Made by a program: the position numbers and the translations under genes. A stretch of DNA of 50,302 nucleotides, taken from the NCBI GenBank assembly GCA_964445985.1, contig CAYUMU010000050.1:1-50302 (forward strand), in the 5' to 3' direction. The notes beneath the pieces are model-generated. The model searched no databases, was not told the origin of the DNA, and was given only the letters and a program-made list of their open reading frames with translations. Of the stretch, positions 17,405 through 24,003 are shown one piece after another (within the stretch, counting starts at the first letter, position 1; each line of letters opens with the position of its first letter). The DNA comes from CAYUMU01 sp964445985 (GTDB lineage Bacteria > Planctomycetota > Planctomycetia > Pirellulales > S012-138).

Positions 17405-19120
17405 TTAGAGCATGGGGAAAAGCATCGCACCCAGCATGGTCACGATCAGGCCCACCACCCCCATGAGGGCTGTCATGGGGCTGAGGGTTTTGAGGGTTTC
17501 GGCTTCGGTCATGCCGCTCATTTTGCAAATGACCCAAAAGCCGCTGTCGTTCATCCAGGCAAATGGCTTGGAGCCGCAACCAATGGCCAGGGCCAGGTAC
17601 ACGCGGTGAAAGCCTTCCGTCGGCAAGCCGGCCAGAATGCCCGCCGCGGTAATCATGGCCACCGTGGCCGAACCTTGCGCGGTGCGCACCAGCGTGGTGA
17701 TGCCGAAGGCGATCGGCAGCATGAGCAGCGGGCTTTCGGTGGGGCTGGCCTCGGCAATGCGCTCGCCAATACCGGTTTCTTTGAGCATGGCGCCAAAAGC
17801 GCCGCCCGCGGCGGTAATCAAAATAATCACGCCGCCGCTGGCCAGGGCCGATTGCACGTCTTTGGCGATCACTTCCTTGCTCGCCTTTTTCACAATCACC
17901 AGCGTGAGCAGGGCCACGGCCGCTGAAAGAATCAGCGCCACGTTCTTGTCGCCCAATACGTTGATCATCCATTGAACTTCAGGCGAAAGCGTCAGGCCCG
18001 TCACTTTGGGATCCATCGCGGTAGCCCCGCCGATCAGCAGCACGGGCAACACAATGGGAAGCAGCGAAACCCACAGCGAAGGCAGTTCGCTGGAATCGCG
18101 AGCCGACGCCTTTTCGAGGTCTTCCAGCCGGGCGTCTTCGGAGTCGCGAAGCGGAATCTCCCAGCGGCGATTGGCCCATTGCGCATAGAAATAGCCAAAC
18201 GCGCTCGTGAACAGTCCCACGCAGGTGCCGCCGATCATCATCGCCCCCACGCTTACTCCCAATTGCTCCGCGACCACCAGCGGGCCGGGAGTGGGGGGCA
18301 CCAGCGAGTGGGCCATGGTCGCGCCGGCCGCGATGGTGAGCACATACAACAGGTAGTTTTTGCCGGTGCGAATGTGCAGGGCCTTGCCCAGCGGAATCAT
18401 CAGATAGAACACCGTGTCAAAAAACACCGGAACGCCCAGGGCGAACCCGCTGATCACAAACGCCAGCGCGGCGTTGGCTTCGCCCGTGATGCGAAGCAGC
18501 GAGCGAATGATGCGATCGGCCGCGCCGCTTTCCAGCAAGCACTTGCCAATGATGGAAGCCATGGCAATCACGATGCCGATGCTGCCACACGTGTTGCCGA
18601 AGGCTTTGGCCACGCGATCGGCGGTGAGCGTGGTGGATGTTTTGGCTGCCGCCGTCCACGCCGCTGGCGCTATGGCCTTGTCGCCGGCCGCGACCTGGCC
18701 GGAAACCGATCGAACCAGGTATCCCTGCCGTACAGGATCGGCCACGCCAGGCGCCAACTCAACGGCGGCAATGACCTCGAGTTTTCCTTGCGGATCGTTT
18801 GGGCGATCGGCAGCGGCTTTGGCAAACGCGAACAGGTCGCTGCCTGCGCTCAACGACTGGCCTTTGGCGGGGATCAGCAGCCAGACGTCGCCCGACTCAG
18901 GCAGTTTAGCGCGATCGGATTCGACCAAGTTTTCCGGAACCACATCCCGAAGTTCACCCGCGGCATTCATCCGCTGATGCCACGCGTAATGCGAACTCGG
19001 CGTAAGCGAGCCGACGGCCAGCGCCGCCAGAATGAGTGCCAGAAATGCGTGCAGGCGGAAAATCAGAATTCCGCCCACCACAATCACGATTCCAACACCC
19101 AGAATCAAAAATGGGTCCAT
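17405..19120 (-). CDS. GntP-family gluconate/organic-acid permease with an enlarged first loop
   Basis: 571 residues, about 120 longer than usual GntP members. Residues 1-40 hold two membrane segments (FLILGVGIVIVVGGILIF, AFLALILAALAVGSL). Residues about 44-165 are a hydrophilic insertion, and from GNTCGSIGIVIAMASIIGK (176) onward the sequence is standard GntP, including GVPVFFDTVFYLMIPLG and HSLVPPTPGPLVVAEQLG. Family members carry gluconate and related hydroxyacids in symport with protons. The insertion contains strands and a WLLIPAKGQ stretch and may form a separate folded domain. The start at 19120 has no clear Shine-Dalgarno. With lactonase-type enzymes nearby a sugar-acid role is plausible but unproven. 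Confidence 0.85.
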   Translation of the reverse strand: MDPFLILGVGIVIVVGGILIFRLHAFLALILAALAVGSLTPSSHYAWHQRMNAAGELRDVVPENLVESDRAKLPESGDVWLLIPAKGQSLSAGSDLFAFAKAAADRPNDPQGKLEVIAAVELAPGVADPVRQGYLVRSVSGQVAAGDKAIAPAAWTAAAKTSTTLTADRVAKAFGNTCGSIGIVIAMASIIGKCLLESGAADRIIRSLLRITGEANAALAFVISGFALGVPVFFDTVFYLMIPLGKALHIRTGKNYLLYVLTIAAGATMAHSLVPPTPGPLVVAEQLGVSVGAMMIGGTCVGLFTSAFGYFYAQWANRRWEIPLRDSEDARLEDLEKASARDSSELPSLWVSLLPIVLPVLLIGGATAMDPKVTGLTLSPEVQWMINVLGDKNVALILSAAVALLTLVIVKKASKEVIAKDVQSALASGGVIILITAAGGAFGAMLKETGIGERIAEASPTESPLLMLPIAFGITTLVRTAQGSATVAMITAAGILAGLPTEGFHRVYLALAIGCGSKPFAWMNDSGFWVICKMSGMTEAETLKTLSPMTALMGVVGLIVTMLGAMLFPML

Positions 19121-19450
19121 GGCACTGGTAGGCTAATGCGAAGGGATGGAGAAGTGGATGCGAGAACCAGCAGGAGTTGGTCCTGGCCAACTATCTTGCA
19201 TGCAGCGCAACGTGGTCAATAAGTTCATTGGGGGCCAATCCTAACCCAGCCCAGGGCCCGTGTCGAACGAATGCGCTTCGAGAGAGGCCAATGAACCAAG
19301 ACCACCGCCTGAAGAGCAGACGGGCATGCGCCTGGCAACGGCGGCCGAAGTTATTAGGCCACCGTTTGACGGGATGAGTTGGACGCGATGGCGTTGACGC
19401 ATCTCTGGGGGGCCCGATGAGTACCACACATCGTGCGCCCACGACGCCGA
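19121..19450. other. Intergenic stretch, no gene seen
   Basis: 330 bases between the pseudoprotease stop and the permease start, both on the minus strand. Open frames are short and unlike known proteins. No terminator or RNA gene was recognised. Confidence 0.5.
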
Positions 19451-20497
19451 CTATTTTGGAGCACCGCTATCGGTTTTCACGGTCGTGGTGGCGGGCGCCG
19501 GCGGGGCCAGCGTGCCGTTTTGCAAGTTCGTGAATAGCCCGATCAACGTCTTGCTGGGAATGGCAAAGCTCATTACCCGTCCGCTGCGGGCAATGTTGAG
19601 CGCCATGGCCTTGCCGTCGAGCCCAAGCAGCGGGCCGCCACATTCCTCAGGGCTCAGTACCGAGTCGTGCTGCAAGGCGACAGGAAATCCGTCGGAGCGT
19701 TCCGAAAGTTTGCCACCCAGGCGGTCTTGAATGCCCGGGTCGGGCCTGCCCAGGCGGGCGGTGGCGTCGAGATCCTCTTTTTCCCTGCGGTACTTGATCC
19801 GGACCAGCGAGCCAGGGCTACGCGATTGAATGGTTTGCACCAGTTGCTGCCGATTGCGAATCATGACTTCGTCGACCTGCAAAATCAAGTCGCCGTCTTT
19901 CAAGCCGGCATTGGCGGCCGACTTGTTCGCCATGGCTTCCACAATGAGCACTCCTCCGTCGCCATCATCGATGCGCACGCCCAAGATGCCGGGCAGCGCG
20001 GGGATTCGGCGAGGTATCACGCTGACCACGCCCACGGCGAGCGGGTCGGCGTCGTTGCCGACGGTGGCCACCCATTGGCCGGGGAAATAGGTTTCGTCGG
20101 TTCCCCACTGGCATACCGGGAGATCCTTGCTATCGATCTTGAGCATCGCCACATCGTGTTGCGGATCCACGCCCGTGATCTTCGCAACATGTTCGCTGCC
20201 ATCGCGAAGCTTGCAAAACACTTCGCCGGTGAGCTCGCTGGCCTTGGTAACCACCCAGCCGTCGGCGCCGACCACGGTGCCCAGCGACACTTGCTTGTTA
20301 TCGCAATAAACACGCACCACCCAATCGCGGGCATCGCGAATCACGCCACGAAAAGCCTGCTTCACTGCTGGCGATTCGCGGAATAGTTCACCTCGCTGCG
20401 CCCAGGCCGGCGTCGCAGTGAAGGGCGTGAATCCCAGCAACAACGCGATCGGCAACAAACGCCAATCCACGATGGATCCAATGCGACTTGACTTCAT
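19451..20497 (-). CDS. S1C-like pseudoprotease with a PDZ domain inserted inside the protease fold
   Basis: 348 residues. Signal peptide at 1-34 (ends PAWAQ). The protease part begins with GTVVGADGWVVTKASEL, where the HtrA consensus has a catalytic histidine: position 87 is Ser. The Asp element is present (DPQHDVAMLKI, D115). Then, where the second barrel should continue, a full PDZ domain follows (about 170-245: GVLIVEAMANKSAA, LKDGDLILQVDEV). After it the barrel resumes with LSPEECGGPLLGLDG and SFAIPSKTL, where the catalytic Ser of GNSGGP is Cys286. Without His it should not be a protease. Likely roles are ligand or substrate binding, perhaps together with the intact S1C protease encoded 94 bases upstream. 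The ATG has AGGAG seven bases upstream. Confidence 0.8.
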   Translation of the reverse strand: MKSSRIGSIVDWRLLPIALLLGFTPFTATPAWAQRGELFRESPAVKQAFRGVIRDARDWVVRVYCDNKQVSLGTVVGADGWVVTKASELTGEVFCKLRDGSEHVAKITGVDPQHDVAMLKIDSKDLPVCQWGTDETYFPGQWVATVGNDADPLAVGVVSVIPRRIPALPGILGVRIDDGDGGVLIVEAMANKSAANAGLKDGDLILQVDEVMIRNRQQLVQTIQSRSPGSLVRIKYRREKEDLDATARLGRPDPGIQDRLGGKLSERSDGFPVALQHDSVLSPEECGGPLLGLDGKAMALNIARSGRVMSFAIPSKTLIGLFTNLQNGTLAPPAPATTTVKTDSGAPK

Positions 20498-20591
20498 GGA
20501 AACTCCTACTGCTGTTGGGCAGCGCGAGTGGGATGGGTGGGAGCAGGGAAAGGTATTTCGGCCAGAGGAAACAGTCCTCGCCTGGCGAAAG

Positions 20592-21656
20592 TTACTTGTC
20601 TCCCCGAGGGCGTTCTTCAGCCGGACGTTCCACGAGTGTGGCCTTGCGTACCAGGCGTTCGGTTCCGCGAATGAATTCGACCGTGACTTCGTCGCCCGGC
20701 TCGTGATTGTTCACGGCCGCTACCAGATCGAGCAGGCTCTTTACCTGAACATCGCCCAGGCGCGTGATGATGTCGCCCTCGCGGAGTCCGGCTTCGGCAG
20801 CGGGCAACTTGGGAAAGACTTCCATCAGCCGGCAACCCTGGCCGTGATCTTCGCCACGAACCCCAATGACGGGCTGTTCGCCGTGACCAAAGTCGTCGCC
20901 CTTGGCTAGCCGATCGAAGCTTTCCACATAGGTATCAATGGGCACGTGAAAGTTGGCCGTGAGGGAGGCCGCAATGCGGCTGTGGATGCCGATCAAGCGT
21001 CCGTTCATGTCGAACAACGGCCCGCCCGAATCGCCGCCTACCAGCGTGCAATCGGTGCGAATGGCGCCTCGATCGTAGCGAACCACTCGGCCCAGGCGCA
21101 CCACCGGGGGTCGGCCATGTTGATAACCGCCGGGGTGGCCTAGCGTCAGGCACCATTCCCCGCGTTGCAAGGTCGAGGCTTTGCCCAACTCGACCGTGGG
21201 CCATTCGCCCTCTTCAGTAATTTTGATGAGGCCGCTATCCATCATGCGATTGCGGCCCAGCGTTTCGGCTTGCAGGCGTTTGCCATCGTGCAAAATAACC
21301 AGGGCACGTTGGCCGGGCGTTCCCGAAACGTGGCCGGCGGTGAGCACGTAGCCGCCGTTGATGATCACGCCCGAACCCATCGCGCCGCCCACCCGTACCG
21401 CGACGGTGGCTGGAGTAAGTTGGGCAACTAGTTCTTTAACGCGGCCTTCCATCGACCGCAGGTCATTCACGCCTTCGGGAGCAACCTTGGTAAAGATGGC
21501 CACGGCCGAGGTCGACGTCGAAGGCAAGGCCGCGGTGGTGGGTTCTTCGGCCCAGGCGAGCGAGGCGGGTAGGGTCGCGAGCGAAGCGGGTAGCAGCGCG
21601 AGCAATGCTGCGAGGGCCGTGGTTCTCCACCGATGGCGTTTTGGCGTAGTCGTCAA
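20592..21656 (-). CDS. S1C (HtrA/Deg-like) serine protease with C-terminal PDZ domain
   Basis: 354 residues. Signal peptide (about 1-37, ending SLAWAEE) containing the repeat LPASLAT-LPASLAW. The trypsin-like domain has an intact triad: H109 (VLTAGHV), D140 (RMMDSGLIKI) and S210 (GGDSGGPLFDMNG). A single PDZ domain covers about 263-340 (LPAAEAGLREGDIITRLGD). This is the normal HtrA order, in contrast to its downstream neighbour. It probably cleaves or holds misfolded envelope proteins. The start is TTG at 21656, decided by a strong TGAGGAGAG just upstream and the lack of any Met before the signal peptide. It is likely the first gene of a two-gene operon with the pseudoprotease. Confidence 0.85.
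   Translation of the reverse strand: MTTTPKRHRWRTTALAALLALLPASLATLPASLAWAEEPTTAALPSTSTSAVAIFTKVAPEGVNDLRSMEGRVKELVAQLTPATVAVRVGGAMGSGVIINGGYVLTAGHVSGTPGQRALVILHDGKRLQAETLGRNRMMDSGLIKITEEGEWPTVELGKASTLQRGEWCLTLGHPGGYQHGRPPVVRLGRVVRYDRGAIRTDCTLVGGDSGGPLFDMNGRLIGIHSRIAASLTANFHVPIDTYVESFDRLAKGDDFGHGEQPVIGVRGEDHGQGCRLMEVFPKLPAAEAGLREGDIITRLGDVQVKSLLDLVAAVNNHEPGDEVTVEFIRGTERLVRKATLVERPAEERPRGDK
21556..21597. repeat. Two tandem 21-base units in the protease signal peptide
   Basis: Units 21556-21576 and 21577-21597 match at 17 of 21 bases. They encode LPASLAT followed by LPASLAW-type sequence in the hydrophobic core and cleavage region. Confidence 0.65.
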
Positions 21657-22324
21657 TGCACTCTCCTCAGGTTCCAGTGGTGTGCAAACCTACTTTCTAC
21701 TGGCTGCACAGGATGCGGCTCAGCGGGATCTTTTTTGGCGAGTTGCTCCTCCGCCGATTGCCGATGAATTTTCACCACGACATGCGTTCGTGGCCAGTGG
21801 CAAGAACGCAACACGTTGAACTTTGCGGCCAACGCCGATGGGGGGAACATGGCACCCAGAGCCGCCCTCCCAACCCTTGAAGCCAGCCCTTTCCGCAAGT
21901 GTGAACTGCCCTTGGTGGGGATTACGTACAAAACTTGAGACACTGCTGCGTAACGTCATCATTCTGCCGGATTGCCGTTGCCCGATGCAAGCTTTTTTGG
22001 CGGAAGGCGCTCTGGACACCTTCTGAAAATGAGCAACGGACGACGGTATGTAGCAGTTGCGAAAAGCGCGCGCCCCTGAAAAACGAGGCCTGCTCAGCCC
22101 CCGAGGCGCGGGAGCCAAGGAGTTGAAGGCGTGCGAATCGAGGGCGCCCGAATGCACAAAGTGGGAGTGACTGAAATTTTGAGCGGGCCGCGGACGCCCC
22201 CCTCGCCGTACTGAATCTTGGCAGGTTGTAGCGATTGGCCAAATGAATCTGTTGGAGCAATCCAGGCAATGCCGATGGTCTTTGTTGTCGCCATTCCCGT
22301 CGCAGCCTTGAAGGGCTTAACAAA
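21657..22324. other. Long divergent intergenic region, no gene seen
   Basis: 668 bases between the S1C protease gene (minus) and the receiver-like gene (plus). Several short open frames exist on both strands but none has a ribosome binding site with a protein-like sequence. A weak hairpin (CCACGA/TCGTGG near 21775-21793) is present. It could hold an unrecognised small RNA. Confidence 0.45.
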
Positions 22325-22816
22325 ATGAGTTTCAGGCCAAGCAGCTATTGCGCTGCCCATTGTCGCGGACCTCACGCCGTGGAATCACCGGTGGTGGCAA
22401 TGCCCCTTCCCTTGCCGACCTGCATTCAGGGCGGAACCGTGCTGGCCGTCGACAACCACGCGGAAGAACTGGATCACTTGCAGCAGGTTCTCCTCGAAAA
22501 CGGCTTCCAGTGCCTGTCGTGTTCGAATTCGGCCGAGGCCGTGGAAATGGCGAGGCGCCACGAACTGCACCACTTGATCTGCGGCGCGGAACTCGACGGC
22601 GAAAGTGGGCTGTCGCTTTATGCCCGCATCTTGGAAACGCGGCGGACGTTTGTGCCGGCCGTCTTCCTCTCGTCATCGCAGTCAGCAGATATCATTCGCC
22701 GGACGGTGGGAACCGGGGGCTCTTACTTCGTACGGCGGCCTTGGAGCAGCGACGTGCTGCTGGCGTTGCTCCAGCGATTGACCACGGTCAACCCTGTTCC
22801 GGATCAAGACAACTGA
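22325..22816 (+). CDS. Degenerate response-regulator receiver (REC-like) protein
   Basis: 163 residues; the REC-like fold spans about 36-155 (TVLAVDNHAEELDHLQQVL, GESGLSLYARI, VFLSSSQSADIIRR). The phospho-acceptor Asp expected at the end of the third strand is Gly87 (HHLICGAELDG). The acidic pair is DN (D43, N44), Ser is kept (LSSS), and the conserved Lys is Arg138 (FVRRPW). So it should not be phosphorylated normally and is better called a pseudo-receiver. There is no output domain. The start at 22325 has a weak GAAGG; an ATG at 22400 gives a 138-residue protein starting closer to the domain and is a fair alternative. No sensor kinase is nearby. Confidence 0.7.
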   Translation: MSFRPSSYCAAHCRGPHAVESPVVAMPLPLPTCIQGGTVLAVDNHAEELDHLQQVLLENGFQCLSCSNSAEAVEMARRHELHHLICGAELDGESGLSLYARILETRRTFVPAVFLSSSQSADIIRRTVGTGGSYFVRRPWSSDVLLALLQRLTTVNPVPDQDN

Positions 22817-23217
22817 CGCCAGCACTCACTCGTCGGTAAGCCAGTTCACATCGCACGAATTTCTTATCGTGCTTCTTGTCGCCGACAATAATTCTGCCGC
22901 AAGTGCTCTACTTCAGGCGAGTTGCGCAGAAGTTGACGATTGTTTTCAATTGACATTAGTTGTCAAAATCGACGTAAGTCATGTAGCGATCCCCCCCTCC
23001 TGAGGTCGCGTCCTTGAATAGCCAGCAACACGGTTGCTAGGGTGTTTCCAGGTTGGTCAAGTTGCCCACTGTAGAGGGCCTTGGCAGTTTTTTGGAGGCT
23101 TACGGCGTCTGCGACGGCAACAGGATGTTTCACTCCCCAGCGTTTTGCACGCTCCGCAACAAACGGATTTTGTGGCGACGACCCGAGGCCATGGATCTTT
23201 AGAAGGAGAATGGATTG
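22817..23217. other. Intergenic region upstream of the thioredoxin-like gene
   Basis: 401 bases. It includes an A+T-richer patch around 22930-22980, the best place for a promoter in this gap, and a small inverted repeat at 22950-22966. I find no gene. Confidence 0.5.
22950..22966. promoter_or_regulatory. Inverted repeat TTGACA-n5-TGTCAA, possible operator or promoter element
   Basis: A perfect 6-base inverted repeat with a 5-base centre in the A+T-rich patch upstream of the thioredoxin-like gene. TTGACA also equals a consensus -35 box, but no good -10 hexamer lies 16-18 bases downstream. Confidence 0.3.
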
Positions 23218-23688
23218 ATGAAGTTCATGGTAGTAACGGCGATGTTGGTTTTGATGGCTGGGCCCGCGGTCGCGGCCGATCAAACAGAAATCCTGTCCGA
23301 CTATGGACAGGCTCTGAACCAAACTCGCAGCACGGGGAAGAAGCCCTTGCTGGTGATCTTGGAGAACGAGGGCTCGGAGAAGAAGGTCGAGCAAGTGAGT
23401 CACAACGATTCGCTTGGTCTCAGTTCGAATTTGCTGGATGACTACACCGTGTGCCGGGTTGACGTGGGCTCAGAATATGGGCAAGCCGTCGCAAAGTCGT
23501 TCAAGGCCACCAGTTTCCCCCACACCGTGGTCATCGATCGCCACGGCAAGTACCAGGTGTTCAAGAAGACGGGCGAGTTCACCTCGCCGGAATGGAACAG
23601 CATGCTGGTCAAGTACAGCAAGCCAGAACCCGCCGCACAGCCGGTTCAGTATTACTACAATTACTCGTGCCCTAGCTGCCGCCGGTAA
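23218..23688 (+). CDS. Secreted thioredoxin-fold protein with a C-terminal CPSC motif
   Basis: 156 residues. Signal peptide MKFMVVTAMLVLMAGPAVAA, then a thioredoxin-like fold: strand KPLLVILEN, helix, strand YTVCRVDVG, and the cis-proline region ATSFPHTVVIDRHG before the last strand. The usual active-site CxxC after the first strand is absent (ENEGSEKK). The protein instead ends in YNYSCPSCRR, with C151-P-S-C154 three residues from the end, preceded by a Gln/Tyr-rich tail. The tail could bind metal or act as a redox pair, which is inference. The ATG at 23218 follows AAGGAG; a TTG one codon earlier is also possible. The gene is closed by a strong terminator. Confidence 0.75.
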   Translation: MKFMVVTAMLVLMAGPAVAADQTEILSDYGQALNQTRSTGKKPLLVILENEGSEKKVEQVSHNDSLGLSSNLLDDYTVCRVDVGSEYGQAVAKSFKATSFPHTVVIDRHGKYQVFKKTGEFTSPEWNSMLVKYSKPEPAAQPVQYYYNYSCPSCRR

Positions 23689-23771
23689 AATCTTAACGGC
23701 CGTAACGCACAGGGAACCGCGTTTTCAGGCGATTCAAGACTGAAAAAGCCCAGGTTTCCGTTGTTTTCCAC

Positions 23772-23815
23772 GCCGGCTCATTTTTGGGAATTCCAAAGAT
23801 GAGCCGGCTTTTTTT
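23772..23815 (+). terminator. Rho-independent terminator of the thioredoxin-like gene
   Basis: Perfect 10-bp stem GCCGGCTCAT / ATGAGCCGGC (23772-23781, 23799-23808) followed by seven T on the plus strand. Confidence 0.9.
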
Positions 23816-23924
23816 GATGGCCCCTTTGGGGTTGGTGGGGCTTGGGAACGAGTCACCAGCGCCATCTCCACGGAAGGCATGGCCTTAGGTTGCTGCCAGA
23901 CGAAGGCGCGAAATGCTTGCCCAC

Positions 23925-23964
23925 AAAAAACACCCTGGGTTTGGCGGATGCCGAACCCAGGGTG
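23925..23964 (-). terminator. Rho-independent terminator of the VWA/STN gene
   Basis: Perfect 11-bp stem (plus-strand arms 23931-23941 and 23954-23964) followed on the minus strand by six T (plus-strand A run 23925-23930). It lies about 40 bases after the stop at 24004. Confidence 0.9.
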
Positions 23965-24003
23965 CTGTTCTACATTGCGTGAAACCACAGGGCGATTCGC
24001 TGC

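Larger units (their letters stand above)
23689..24003. other. Convergent intergenic region with two terminators
   Basis: 315 bases between the thioredoxin-like gene (plus) and the 1389-residue VWA gene (minus). It holds one strong terminator for each strand, listed separately, and no gene. Confidence 0.6.

Noticed and set aside
17972..19222. 416-codon plus-strand frame opposite the GntP permease
   Set aside because: Very rich in Arg/His/Gln, no domain, and fully antisense to a clear permease.
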